A DNA stretch of 64,000 bases from DIGJ01 sp041821315. Lineage in GTDB: Bacteria > Bacillota > Clostridia > Lachnospirales > Lachnospiraceae. This document shows, in pieces, positions 45,109 to 53,354 of the stretch. A program made the position numbers and the translations under genes. The notes beneath the pieces are model-generated. The model saw only the letters and a list, made by a program, of their open reading frames with translations. It was not told the origin of the DNA and did no database searches. The stretch covers positions 72,499 through 136,498 of the forward strand of contig JBGUEO010000009.1 in assembly GCA_041821315.1 (NCBI GenBank), in the 5' to 3' direction. The number at the start of each line of letters is the position of its first letter. Within the stretch, counting starts at the first letter, position 1.

Positions 45109-45814
45109 ATAATCCAATCCTCTTAGCAACTTCTACATAGGCATCTTCTACTCCACCCATATCACGTCTAAAACGATCCTTATCCAATTTTTCACGGGTA
45201 TTAACATCCCAAAATCTACAAGTATCTGGTGAAATTTCATCTGCAAGAATAATCTCTCCATGGTAACGTCCAAATTCCACCTTAAAATCAATTAGCTCAA
45301 TTCCACATTCTTTAAAAAACTTAACTAATACTTCATTTATTTTAAACACTAACTCTGTAATACGATCTATTTCTTCTCTTGTTGCTGCACCAATTGCTAT
45401 CGCATGATAATCATTAATTAAAGGATCACCCAATTCATCATCCTTATAGCTAAATTCCAAGGTAGGTGCAAGAAGATTTTTTCCTTCTTCAATTCCAAGT
45501 CTCTTGGAAAAACTTCCTGCTGCTACATTTCGTATAATAACCTCTAGGGGAACAATTTCAACTTTTTTAACTGCAGTCATTCGTTCACTAAGTTCTTCCA
45601 CAAAATGAGTTGGAACTCCTTCTTTCTCAAGGATCTGGAATAAATAGTTTGTCATTCGGTTGTTAATCACACCTTTTCCTTTAATGGTTCCTTTTTTTTC
45701 TCCATTAAATGCTGTAGCGTCGTCCTTATAATCTACAATTAGGACATCTTCCACATCGCTAACATAAACTTTCTTTGCTTTTCCTTCGTAAAGTAACTCT
45801 AATTTTTTCAACAT
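45101..45814 (-). CDS. purC: SAICAR synthetase
   Basis: A 237-residue enzyme (phosphoribosylaminoimidazole-succinocarboxamide synthase). Motifs: LLYEGKAKKVYV, DYKDDATAFNGEKKG, VPLEVIIRNVAAGSFSKRLG, DFKVEFGR and ILADEISPDTCRFWD. The ATG at 45814 is 8-9 bases after AAAGGA. First gene of the purC-purF-purB operon. Confidence 0.97.
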   Translation of the reverse strand: MLKKLELLYEGKAKKVYVSDVEDVLIVDYKDDATAFNGEKKGTIKGKGVINNRMTNYLFQILEKEGVPTHFVEELSERMTAVKKVEIVPLEVIIRNVAAGSFSKRLGIEEGKNLLAPTLEFSYKDDELGDPLINDYHAIAIGAATREEIDRITELVFKINEVLVKFFKECGIELIDFKVEFGRYHGEIILADEISPDTCRFWDVNTREKLDKDRFRRDMGGVEDAYVEVAKRIGLYE

Positions 45815-45862
45815 GAACACCTATCCTTTATCTACTCTAATTTCGTTGTTAACTACAGTTTC

Positions 45863-45890
45863 ATTATAAACAACCACCTTCGTTTGACAA
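45863..45890 (-). promoter_or_regulatory. Promoter of the purC-purF-purB operon
   Basis: On the minus strand TTGTCA (45885-45890) is followed after 16 bases by TATAAT (45863-45868), about 50 bp before purC. AACGAA occurs twice (in the spacer and 37 bp downstream), faintly like half of a PurR box, but not enough to call. Confidence 0.6.
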
Positions 45891-45929
45891 TAGGTTTACT
45901 TATTATATTTACTTATTCTATTTATAACC

Positions 45930-47285
45930 CTATTCTTCCGTTTTATCCGCTAAAAGAGGTGTATCTTCAAGAATAATTCCTCTTTTTATCTTTAATTCCA
46001 AAATTCTTTGTACATTGTTATCAATTGTTTTTTCATCAATTTCTCCATCGACGACTGCCTGATACACTGCCTGATAGGCTGCCACAAAATTTTCTGGCAT
46101 CAAAATCATATCTGTGCCTGCCGCTATCGCATTTACAGCGGCCTCACCCGATGTATAATAATTTGTAACGGATTTCATATTCATGGCATCTGTAATAATA
46201 ACACCATCGAAAGACAATTCCGTACGAAGGATGTCCTTCATCACCAATTCTGTCATGGATGCTGGCTTTATGCTTCCGGTCACATTTGAAATCGAAATAT
46301 GCGATACCATAATCATATCAGCCCCTGCCCTAATCCCTTCTTTAAACGGAATAAATGATACCTTTCGAAGTTCGTTAATATCACTATCCACATCAACTGC
46401 ACCCTCATGCGTATCTTTCGAAGTACTGCCTAAACCTGGGAAATGCTTTAATGTTGAAATTACATGTTCCTCTTGTAATCCAGTTACTACCTGACGAACC
46501 ATTTTTGCAACTAAGTCTGGATCACTCCCAAAGGATCTATTTCCAATTTCAGAATGTAATTGAGTGCTCCTAACATCAGCTACAGGAGCAAAATCTAAAT
46601 TAAATCCCAGATCATTTATTTCCTTTCCAATCGTCTTCCCCATATTATAGGCATACTCTTCATCATCCATTGCCCCTACTTCGCTCATATTTGGAAAGCT
46701 CGTTGTATTCATTGCTTTATTTTTTGCAATTCGTGCAACCTCTCCGCCTTCTTCATCCACCGAAATAAAAAGTGGTACACTCGAAAATCCCTGTAGTTTA
46801 TCAATAAATTTTTTTGTTTGTTCGGGTGTCTTACTATTTCTAGAAAAGAAGATAACTCCACCCACATGATATGTTTTAAGTGCTTCCCGCATCGTTGCCG
46901 TTACCTTTGTAAAGTCGTGGGTCTCTCCTTTTCTGTTATCTAACTGTTCAAAATTCACAATAAATAGCTGCCCAATTTTTTCTTCCAATGTCATATTATT
47001 TCGTATTGCTTGTGCCATACCAAGAATTTGTGCTTTATCCGTTACAATACGATCCGAAGTTGTCTCTTTCTCAGGCTCTACTTCTTCATCTGGTTTGGCA
47101 CTTACTTCTGGCTCTATGCTTTCTTCTGGTTTCACACTTTCTTCTGGTTCTTGATTTATCGGTTCAATATTTGTCACTTCTGGTGTTGGAGCCATTGTCT
47201 CCTCCCTTTTTCCACAAGCAACTAAACTAACACCTAAGAGTAGAATTAGTGCTATTTTTATATTTTTTCCCATACTTGCTCCCAT
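45930..47285 (-). CDS. GH3-family beta-N-acetylhexosaminidase-like lipoprotein (NagZ type)
   Basis: A 451-residue lipoprotein: hydrophobic start, lipobox SLVAC, then an acidic/Pro linker of PEES-like repeats (about 40-80), then a glycoside hydrolase family 3 domain. Motifs: GQLFIVNF, VDEEGGEVARI, DFAPVADVRS, STLKHFPGLGSTSKDTHEGAV and the nucleophile Asp in GVIITDAMNMKSVT. The usual KHFPGHG histidine is Leu here. The likely role is wall-muropeptide GlcNAc removal at the outer membrane face. Two starts are possible: ATG 47285 (after AAAGG) or ATG 47273 (after GGGAG); both give a lipoprotein signal. Confidence 0.88.
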   Translation of the reverse strand: MGASMGKNIKIALILLLGVSLVACGKREETMAPTPEVTNIEPINQEPEESVKPEESIEPEVSAKPDEEVEPEKETTSDRIVTDKAQILGMAQAIRNNMTLEEKIGQLFIVNFEQLDNRKGETHDFTKVTATMREALKTYHVGGVIFFSRNSKTPEQTKKFIDKLQGFSSVPLFISVDEEGGEVARIAKNKAMNTTSFPNMSEVGAMDDEEYAYNMGKTIGKEINDLGFNLDFAPVADVRSTQLHSEIGNRSFGSDPDLVAKMVRQVVTGLQEEHVISTLKHFPGLGSTSKDTHEGAVDVDSDINELRKVSFIPFKEGIRAGADMIMVSHISISNVTGSIKPASMTELVMKDILRTELSFDGVIITDAMNMKSVTNYYTSGEAAVNAIAAGTDMILMPENFVAAYQAVYQAVVDGEIDEKTIDNNVQRILELKIKRGIILEDTPLLADKTEE

Positions 47286-47472
47286 CTTCGTACCTTTAAA
47301 CATTTTTCACCATTGCATTGCTAAAATAGCATAGCAATTTAAAAAAGTCAATCGATAAGTTTTTCCATCTCTTTACCTGTCCCAACACTCGTGTTCTTTT
47401 TAAATCTTTATATGCCCATTATAACTAGCTTTTAATCAAGTTTCAACTATGCAGCAGCAAAAATGATTTTCC

Positions 47473-47501
47473 TTGACAAACCAGATTCTGGGCTCTATAC
47501 T
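47473..47501 (+). promoter_or_regulatory. Sigma-A promoter of the mgtE leader
   Basis: TTGACA (47473-47478), a 17-base spacer and TATACT (47496-47501) form a near-consensus promoter. Transcription should begin near 47508, just before the M-box. The mgtE start codon is about 370 bases further on, so the leader is long. Confidence 0.85.
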
Positions 47502-47514
47502 TTATAGGAATACA

Positions 47515-47667
47515 GATTATTCGGTAGGTGAGGCTACCATAGGGATACGGGTTACTGCCGCAAAGTAGTGGAGACACTATAAGTTGGTCAACAATCTATG
47601 TCGATTTCAAGGCATAGAATAATGTAATTACATCGCCCTGTGGAGTTAAAGCTTGAACGATGGCATA
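47515..47667 (+). ncRNA. M-box (ykoK) magnesium riboswitch
   Basis: The aptamer has the conserved blocks of the Mg2+-sensing M-box in order: TCGGTAGGTGAGGCTACC, ATAGGGATACGGG, ACTGCCGCAAAG, GTGGAGACAC, TTGGTCAACA and, near the 3' end, GAACGATGGCA. It sits between a strong promoter and a terminator, upstream of the mgtE transporter gene, the classic context. When Mg2+ is high the folded aptamer should allow the terminator to form. Confidence 0.93.
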
Positions 47668-47685
47668 TTTTATGTTTATTTTTTT

Positions 47686-47714
47686 ACACGTCATCGTTAG
47701 TGACGTTTTTTTTA
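47686..47714 (+). terminator. Riboswitch expression-platform terminator
   Basis: ACGTCA (47688-47693) pairs with TGACGT (47701-47706), followed by eight T. AACGATG at the aptamer 3' end (47656-47662) is complementary to CATCGTT (47692-47698) in the terminator, giving a plausible antiterminator pairing when Mg2+ is low. Confidence 0.8.
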
Positions 47715-47739
47715 ATTGTATCGAAAGGATGGTGAGAGT

Positions 47740-47808
47740 ATGGTACCAGACAGTAGTCAATCGCAAAGTATAGATGTACCTGAGCCCTGCCCTCCCCCTT
47801 TCGTTTAG
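47740..47808 (+). CDS. Candidate 22-aa Pro-rich leader peptide upstream of mgtE
   Basis: A 22-codon frame lies between the riboswitch terminator and mgtE. It begins MVPDSSQSQS and ends DVPEPCPPPFV, with five prolines in the last nine residues. GGTGAG lies 3-4 bases and AAGGA 10 bases before the ATG. The Pro codons (CCT GAG CCC TGC CCT CCC CCT) fall inside the loop of a long hairpin that ends 19 bases before the mgtE ribosome site. The design recalls MgtL of enteric bacteria, whose acidic/proline start lets ribosomes sense low Mg2+ or proline. Translation is not proven; an overlapping frame from 47729 is less likely because its SD has no spacing. Confidence 0.5.
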   Translation: MVPDSSQSQSIDVPEPCPPPFV

Positions 47809-47842
47809 CTGCCGCAGGGCAGATGAATCATCGATACTTTGC
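47763..47842 (+). promoter_or_regulatory. Long hairpin between leader ORF and mgtE
   Basis: GCAAAGTATAGATG (47763-47776) pairs with CATCGATACTTTGC (47829-47842, one bulge), and inside it GCCCTGC with GCAGGGC. The apical loop carries CCTCCCCCTTTC, which could pair with the mgtE ribosome site AAGGAGG (47862-47868). There is no T tract, so control would be at translation rather than termination. Confidence 0.55.
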
Positions 47843-47875
47843 TTTCTCAAAAACAATAAATAAGGAGGCAAAGTT

Positions 47876-49207
47876 ATGACCCAAAAAATTATTCTATCTC
47901 TCTTACAAGAGAAAAAGTTTGGTGAACTAAAGCAGATTATTTCTGTTCTTAATGAAGTGGATTTAGCTTCTATTTTAGAAAATTTAGACGAAAAAGAAAT
48001 GATTATGGTGTTTCGTCTCATTGATAAAACAAAAGCCGCTGCTACCTTTTCACACATGAATGTAAGAATACAGGAATTACTAATTGCTGCATTTACCGAA
48101 AAAGAATTAAAAGAAATTTTAGATGAAATGTTCCTAGATGATACCGCAGATTTGTTAGAAGAAATGCCTGCTAATGTAGTGGAACATATTTTAAGTGTTA
48201 CCGACCCCGCAACTAGAACATCCATAAATACACTTCTAAACTACCCCGAAGATAGCGCTGGAAGTATTATGACCATCGAATACGTCGATCTCAAAAGAAA
48301 TATGACCGTTTATGAGGCAATCAATAAAATCAAGCATGTCGGTATCGACAAAGAAACGATTTACACCTGTTATGTCATTGATTCAAAAAAATTAATTGGA
48401 ATCGTATCTGCCAAAGATTTACTACTTTCTGACAATGATATAAAAATCGAAACCATTATGGAAACAAATCTCATTTTTGCAGATACACATGATGATAAAG
48501 AAAAAGTAGCAAAGCTCTTTTCCAAATACGGATTTCTTGCAATCCCCGTTGTAGATACCGAACAGTGTATGGTTGGTATTGTTACTTACGATGATGCTAT
48601 GGCTGTTATTCAAGAGGAAGTAGATGAAGATATTGCTATGATGTCTGGTATTGTACCTGGCGAAGATACTTATTTTGGAACTTCTATCTTTGCACATGCA
48701 AAGAGTCGTATTGTATGGCTTTTAGTCCTTATGTTATCCGCTACCATTACGGGAACCATTATTACAAAATATGAACATGCATTTTCTGCAATACCTCTTT
48801 TGGTTTCCTTCATTCCCATGTTAATGGACACTGGTGGAAATTGCGGATCTCAAAGCTCAACCTTAATCATTCGCGGTCTCGCTTTGGATGAAATAAAGCT
48901 TTCTGATTTTTTAAAAGTTGGCTTTAAAGAATTTCGAATTGCAATCGTTGTAAGTTGTGTTTTGGCCTTGGTGAATGGATTACGGATTTTTATGATGTAC
49001 AACGATCTAATGATGGCAATTCTCATTTCTGTTTCTTTATTTGCTACCATTATCATGGCAAAATTGATTGGTAGTTTACTTCCAATGGTTGCAACGAAAT
49101 GTAAATTAGATCCTGCCATTATGTCCGCACCACTCATTACGACGTTAGTTGATACCTTTTCTATTTTGATTTATTTTCAAATTGCAACACATCTTTTTGC
49201 ATTATAA
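47876..49207 (+). CDS. mgtE: Magnesium transporter MgtE
   Basis: A 443-residue Mg2+ channel. The N-terminal superhelical domain (about 1-125), two CBS domains (about 130-255; YPEDSAGSIMTIEYVDLKRNMTVYEAI, IPVVDTEQCMVGIVTYDDAMAVI), a plug helix, and five C-terminal membrane spans follow the family order. The signature MLMDTGGNCGSQSSTLIIRGLA is in the pore region. AAGGAGG lies 7 bases before the ATG. Expression should depend on the upstream M-box and terminator. A hairpin terminator follows. Confidence 0.96.
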   Translation: MTQKIILSLLQEKKFGELKQIISVLNEVDLASILENLDEKEMIMVFRLIDKTKAAATFSHMNVRIQELLIAAFTEKELKEILDEMFLDDTADLLEEMPANVVEHILSVTDPATRTSINTLLNYPEDSAGSIMTIEYVDLKRNMTVYEAINKIKHVGIDKETIYTCYVIDSKKLIGIVSAKDLLLSDNDIKIETIMETNLIFADTHDDKEKVAKLFSKYGFLAIPVVDTEQCMVGIVTYDDAMAVIQEEVDEDIAMMSGIVPGEDTYFGTSIFAHAKSRIVWLLVLMLSATITGTIITKYEHAFSAIPLLVSFIPMLMDTGGNCGSQSSTLIIRGLALDEIKLSDFLKVGFKEFRIAIVVSCVLALVNGLRIFMMYNDLMMAILISVSLFATIIMAKLIGSLLPMVATKCKLDPAIMSAPLITTLVDTFSILIYFQIATHLFAL

Positions 49208-49213
49208 ATACAT

Positions 49214-49260
49214 AAAAACTTCGCTGCTAATGAAATGCCAGATTAGTCAGCGAAGTTTTT
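49214..49260 (+). terminator. Intrinsic terminator after mgtE
   Basis: AAAAACTTCGCTG (from 49214) pairs with CAGCGAAGTTTTT, with an inner CTAAT/ATTAG extension and a T-rich 3' side. It separates mgtE from the tetR promoter just downstream. Confidence 0.88.
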
Positions 49261-49273
49261 CTATATACTATTG

Positions 49274-49325
49274 TTGACAAATATACAGGTATTTGTTATT
49301 CTATACATACCATTGGTATGTATAG
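49274..49325 (+). promoter_or_regulatory. tetR promoter with 25-bp palindromic operator
   Basis: TTGACA (49274-49279), 17 bases, TATTCT (49297-49302). Overlapping the -10 is a perfect palindrome with 12-base arms and one central base (49301-49325; CTATACATACCA and its inverse). The same core ACATACCAnTGGTATGT recurs before the MFS gene, so this is the TetR operator giving autoregulation. Confidence 0.85.
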
Positions 49326-49339
49326 AAGGAGATGAACTT

Positions 49340-49984
49340 ATGTCACGAAATAAGTATCCAGAAGAAACAAAACAATTAATCATTGATGTTGCCACTGAGC
49401 TTTTCATGACAAATGGTTATGAAAAAACTTCGCTGCAAGATATTATCAATCACTTGGGTGGACTAACAAAAGGTGCGATCTATCATCACTTCCAATCAAA
49501 AGATGCGATTCTCTATGCGGTGGTTTCTCATATCTGTAAGGATAATGAATTTCGCATGGCTGCCATTCGTGATGATACATCACTAACAGGAAAAGAACGT
49601 TTGGAAAAAATGTTTTCAGATTCTCTTCAAAATCCAAACCAGAAAGACGTTTTTGCTGTTACCCCAAATCTTCTCGATAATCCAACTTTTTTATCCTATT
49701 ATATCAAAATGGTCGTATCCGAGACCGTACCATGCTATATTTTACCAGCTATCAAAACAGGTGTTGCAGATGGATCAATTACAACCTTGTATCCTGAGGA
49801 ACTCGCAGATATCATCATGTTCCTAAGTGATATTTGGCTAAACCCTTTGATTTTTCATATGACAGCCGAGCAGCTAACAAGAAAAGCAAAGCTTTTAAAT
49901 CAAATGATGTGTCCTTTTGGTTTAAAAATTTTAAGCGATGACTTAATTATGAGGTTCACTCAATTTCAAACAGTAAACGAATAA
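49340..49984 (+). CDS. TetR-family repressor
   Basis: A 214-residue regulator. The N-terminal helix-turn-helix is clear: TKQLIIDVATELFMTNGYEKTSLQDIINHLGGLTKGAIYHHFQSKDAILYAVV. The ligand-binding C-terminal part is divergent, as usual. The frame is open from 49271, but AGAAGGAG lies 8 bases before the ATG at 49340, which gives the normal MSRNKYPEE start. It most likely represses itself and the downstream MFS exporter through two matching palindromes. Confidence 0.93.
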   Translation: MSRNKYPEETKQLIIDVATELFMTNGYEKTSLQDIINHLGGLTKGAIYHHFQSKDAILYAVVSHICKDNEFRMAAIRDDTSLTGKERLEKMFSDSLQNPNQKDVFAVTPNLLDNPTFLSYYIKMVVSETVPCYILPAIKTGVADGSITTLYPEELADIIMFLSDIWLNPLIFHMTAEQLTRKAKLLNQMMCPFGLKILSDDLIMRFTQFQTVNE

Positions 49985-50019
49985 AAATAACTACCCTATA
50001 CCGGGTAGATTATTTTTAC
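49983..50019 (+). terminator. Terminator after tetR
   Basis: AAAAATAACTACCC pairs with GGGTAGATTATTTTT around a short loop, and the 3' arm is itself T-rich. It lets the MFS gene be transcribed from its own operator-controlled promoter. Confidence 0.7.
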
Positions 50020-50023
50020 TCGT

Positions 50024-50044
50024 TTACATACCAATGGTATGTAA
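50024..50044 (+). promoter_or_regulatory. Second TetR operator, before the MFS gene
   Basis: A 21-bp perfect palindrome TTACATACCA-A-TGGTATGTAA. Its 17-bp core is identical to the operator before tetR except for the central base. It lies 39 bp upstream of the MFS start. Confidence 0.82.
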
Positions 50045-50082
50045 GCAGAAAATTAACCGTTAAATTAAGGAGACTATCTATT

Positions 50083-51369
50083 ATGAAAGAAAACCATGTA
50101 CTAAAAAAGCAACCTTTTTGCAAGGATTTTTATCTTGTACTTATGGGACAAATTATTTCGCTCTTTGGAAACCAGATACTTCGCTTTGCCCTACCACTTT
50201 ACTTATTAAATCAAACAAAATCTGCAGCATTATTTGGCATTGTATCTGCCTGTTCCTTCTTTCCAATGATCCTTCTCTCCCCAATTGGAGGTATTATTGC
50301 AGATCGTGTCAACAAGAAAAACATTATGGTTTTTCTCGATTTTTCTACTGCAGCACTAACACTTGTTTTCACTCTTCTCCTAGGTAAAATTAACCTGGTT
50401 GGACTACTCCTTGTAACACTTGCCATTCTATACGGAATCCAAGGTGCATATCAGCCTGCCGTTCAGGCAAGTATTCCTCAACTTGTCACACCAAATAAAA
50501 TTTTGCAGGCTAATGCTATGATTAACCTTGTAAACTCACTTGCTGGATTAATCGGACCTGTTATCGGTGGAGCATTATATGCTTTCTTTGGGATTTCACC
50601 AATTCTCTATGTTAGCATCCTTTGTTTTTTAACTTCCGCAATTATGGAACTTTTCATCCATATCCCATTTACAAGAGAAAAAACTTCAAGTAATATGTTC
50701 AAGCTAGCAATTAGCGACCTAAGCGAAAGTTTCTCTTTTATGAGACACAAACAACCTATCCTCTGGAAAGTATCACTCATTATTGCAGCAATCAATCTAT
50801 TTTTGAGTGCTCTTATTATAATTGGTCTCCCAATTATCGTAACGCAAACCCTTTCATTTGATTCTCAAACAGGAAGTAGACTATATGGCTATTCACAGGG
50901 TGCACTTGCTGCCGGCAGTCTTGCAGGCGGTATTCTCACTAGTATGCTTACAAAAAAACTGAATGCTGAAAATAATTATATTCTTCTGCTTCTATGCACC
51001 TTAACACTCCTACCAATTGGCACTGCACTCGCTTTTTCAATTCCCCCAATATATGCCTATTTCATCATTGTTATCAGTTGCTTCTTTATGATGTTATTCG
51101 CTACCTTATTCTCTATTCGCATGATGGCATACCTTCAAATATTGACACCATCACATTTAATTGGAAAGGTAATCTCATGCGCCTTGTGCATTGGTATGTG
51201 TGCCTCCCCTCTTGGTCAGGCATTATATGGAACCTTGTTTCAATTCTTTTCAAAAACGCCGTATATCATTTTCTTTGGAGCAACTGTCGTATCTTGTATG
51301 ATTTCTCTAGTATCCAAGAACGTCTTTGCCGGTATGAACGAACGCTTAACACCAGAGCGCACCTACTAA
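50083..51369 (+). CDS. MFS efflux transporter
   Basis: A 428-residue major-facilitator protein with 12 spans. The first-loop motif is GGIIADRVNKKNIMVFLD (a variant of GxLaDrxGrrkxl). The family group is that of macrolide/drug exporters (MefA-like; GNQILRFALPLYLLNQTKSAALFG). With its own TetR-controlled operator it probably exports a toxic compound that is also the TetR ligand. AAGGAG lies 11 bases before the ATG. Confidence 0.9.
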   Translation: MKENHVLKKQPFCKDFYLVLMGQIISLFGNQILRFALPLYLLNQTKSAALFGIVSACSFFPMILLSPIGGIIADRVNKKNIMVFLDFSTAALTLVFTLLLGKINLVGLLLVTLAILYGIQGAYQPAVQASIPQLVTPNKILQANAMINLVNSLAGLIGPVIGGALYAFFGISPILYVSILCFLTSAIMELFIHIPFTREKTSSNMFKLAISDLSESFSFMRHKQPILWKVSLIIAAINLFLSALIIIGLPIIVTQTLSFDSQTGSRLYGYSQGALAAGSLAGGILTSMLTKKLNAENNYILLLLCTLTLLPIGTALAFSIPPIYAYFIIVISCFFMMLFATLFSIRMMAYLQILTPSHLIGKVISCALCIGMCASPLGQALYGTLFQFFSKTPYIIFFGATVVSCMISLVSKNVFAGMNERLTPERTY

Positions 51370-51402
51370 TCAAAGGCATATCATAAATGCAAAAAATATC
51401 TC

Positions 51403-51447
51403 TTGACATAATCGTATATAATGTATATATTATGTATATACATTATA
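51403..51447 (+). promoter_or_regulatory. GntR-ABC promoter with 13-bp inverted-repeat operator
   Basis: TTGACA (51403-51408), 17 bases, TATATT (51426-51431). A perfect inverted repeat with 13-base arms (TATAATGTATATA at 51417-51429; its inverse at 51435-51447) overlaps the -10. This is the expected place for autorepression by the YtrA-type GntR protein encoded next. Confidence 0.8.
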
Positions 51448-51467
51448 GTAAATAAAGGAGGACTCAT

Positions 51468-51851
51468 GTGAATATTAATATCAGCAATTCGAGTGGTGTT
51501 CCGATCTATGAACAAATCACATCGCAAATTAAGTCGTTGATTTTATCTGGAACACTAAAAGAGGGAGATACACTTCCTTCGATGCGATTATTAGCCAAAG
51601 AACTTCGTATTAGTGTCATTACCACAAAACGATCTTATGAAGACTTAGAACGCGATGGCTTCATCCAATCCTTTACTGGACGAGGAAGCTTTGTTTCAGG
51701 AATGAATCATGCTTTTATTCGAGAAGAACATCTGAAACGAATTGAAGAACATCTAGAAGCCATTAAAACAGAAGCCTTTGTTTGTGGTATTTCAAGGGAT
51801 GATATCATTACTATGATAAATATTATGTATGATGAAGGAGATATTGTATGA
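51468..51851 (+). CDS. GntR-family regulator, YtrA type
   Basis: A 127-residue short GntR protein. The winged helix is IYEQITSQIKSLILSGTLKEGDTLPSMRLLAKELRISVITTKRSYEDLERDGFIQSFTGRGSFV; after it only a short dimerisation tail remains, as in YtrA. The start is a GTG, 6 bases after GGAGG. The stop overlaps the ABC ATPase ATG (ATGA). It probably represses this three-gene operon. Confidence 0.93.
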   Translation: MNINISNSSGVPIYEQITSQIKSLILSGTLKEGDTLPSMRLLAKELRISVITTKRSYEDLERDGFIQSFTGRGSFVSGMNHAFIREEHLKRIEEHLEAIKTEAFVCGISRDDIITMINIMYDEGDIV

Positions 51852-52696
51852 ATGCATTAGAATTTAGAAATGTAAGCAAGCGGTATGACGATTTTACGCT
51901 TGATCATTTGAATCTAACAATTCCAAGTGGTTGTATCGTCGGTTTTATTGGAGAAAACGGAGCTGGCAAAACAACCACAATGAAGTTAATTTTTGATTTA
52001 GTGAAAGCCGACACCGGTGAAATCAAAGTATTTGGGAAATCAAACAAAACCGATTCTCGTGAAATCAAGGAGCATATTGGTGTCGTACTAGAAGAGGCCG
52101 GTTATCCAGACAGTATGAATTTAAAACAAATTGAATCTGTCGTATCACGCATCTATAAAACATGGAACAGTAAACGCTTTTTGGAATTATGTTCCATGCT
52201 TTCACTCCCCCAAAAAAAGGAAATAAAAGATTTTTCACGTGGAATGAAAATGAAACTATCCCTTTGTGTTGCTCTCTCCCATGATTCCAAGCTTTTAATT
52301 TTAGATGAAGCAACCAGTGGGCTCGATCCAATTGTTCGAGATGAGCTCTTGGATATCTTTTTGGAGTTTATTCAAACAGAAGATCATACCATTTTTATTT
52401 CTTCTCATATCTTAAGCGACCTTGAAAAAATCTGCGATTATATTGCATTTATACATAAGGGAAAGCTCTTGTTTTTTGAGGAAAAAGATGCTCTTCTTGA
52501 AAAATACGGTATTTTAAAAACTTCAAAAGAAGAAATTGCAAGCATCTCTACTGCTGCTATCATCGGAACAAGAGAGAATTCTTTTGGTGTAGAATCCTTG
52601 ATTAATAAAAATAAGTACACAGGAAACAAACCGATTGATAAAGCAACCATTGAAGACATCATGTTATATTACACGAAAGGAGCAAAAACATGCTAG
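51848..52696 (+). CDS. ABC transporter ATP-binding protein
   Basis: A 282-residue ATPase. Walker A is GENGAGKTTT, the signature loop is FSRGMKMKLSL (a variant of LSGGQ often seen in this group), and Walker B is LLILDEATSGLDP followed by the switch histidine in IFISSHILSDL. It pairs with the ABC-2 permease downstream, which overlaps it by 7 bp. Such GntR-ABC units usually respond to cell-envelope-active compounds. Confidence 0.94.
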   Translation: MNALEFRNVSKRYDDFTLDHLNLTIPSGCIVGFIGENGAGKTTTMKLIFDLVKADTGEIKVFGKSNKTDSREIKEHIGVVLEEAGYPDSMNLKQIESVVSRIYKTWNSKRFLELCSMLSLPQKKEIKDFSRGMKMKLSLCVALSHDSKLLILDEATSGLDPIVRDELLDIFLEFIQTEDHTIFISSHILSDLEKICDYIAFIHKGKLLFFEEKDALLEKYGILKTSKEEIASISTAAIIGTRENSFGVESLINKNKYTGNKPIDKATIEDIMLYYTKGAKTC

Positions 52697-53319
52697 GATT
52701 ATTACAAAAAGATTTATATACATTAAAAAAGCAAGGGAAAATAATGTTTATCATTCTCTTAGTTTATATGATATTTGGTTATTTGAATAACAATCCCACC
52801 TTCTTTCTCGTTTTTTTACTTGTATTTTCTGCAATGATGCCTCTTACCGCCATGGCATACGATGAAAAAAATCAATGTGACAAACTCTTTCTTTGTATGC
52901 CGCTTACCAGACGTGACCTCGTAAGCAGCCGGTTTCTACTTGGTTTACTTCTCATTCTTGGTAGCTTTTCTATTGGCATTATTTCGATACTGCTTTTAAT
53001 TAAGGAAGATCGTATGGAAGCTATTTTTCTTCTTGGCACTCTTTTAGGGGTCTGCTTCCTATATTTCTCGATATGTTTTCCGATTGCTTTAACGTTTGGT
53101 GTAGAAAAAAGCCGATATACTATGCTAGGTCTTATTTTTATTCCTACCATTGTAACTGCTTTATTTGCTACAAAAGGATATCTAAATCCAGTACTTAATT
53201 TCTTTAAGCAAAATACAACTATGAAAGGGATTAGTACACTATCGATTCTTATCGGCTTTGTTTTTTATTTAATATCTTATTTTTTCTCAATGCAGCTCTA
53301 CGAAAACAGAGAACTGTAA
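52690..53319 (+). CDS. ABC-2 type permease
   Basis: A 209-residue membrane protein with six hydrophobic spans. The segment MAYDEKNQCDKLFLCMPLTRRDLVSSRFL is the usual cytoplasmic loop of ABC-2 permeases in YtrA-type operons. AAAGGAG lies before the ATG. It forms the export pore with the preceding ATPase. Confidence 0.9.
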   Translation: MLGLLQKDLYTLKKQGKIMFIILLVYMIFGYLNNNPTFFLVFLLVFSAMMPLTAMAYDEKNQCDKLFLCMPLTRRDLVSSRFLLGLLLILGSFSIGIISILLLIKEDRMEAIFLLGTLLGVCFLYFSICFPIALTFGVEKSRYTMLGLIFIPTIVTALFATKGYLNPVLNFFKQNTTMKGISTLSILIGFVFYLISYFFSMQLYENREL

Positions 53320-53354
53320 GAGTAGAAAAAATTACAATTAAGCAAGGAGATAAA

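Noticed and set aside
45841..45890. PurR box pair before purC
   Set aside because: Only AACGAA half-matches, with wrong flanks and spacing.
47729..47773. Alternative 14-codon leader ORF (ATG at 47729) before mgtE
   Set aside because: Its purine-rich site touches the start codon, and its product has no Pro-rich or other notable feature.
47596..48225. 209-codon open frame on the minus strand across the M-box and start of mgtE
   Set aside because: It runs antisense to a clear riboswitch and to the mgtE coding region; its translation is low-complexity and Ser/Ile-rich, typical of a shadow frame.
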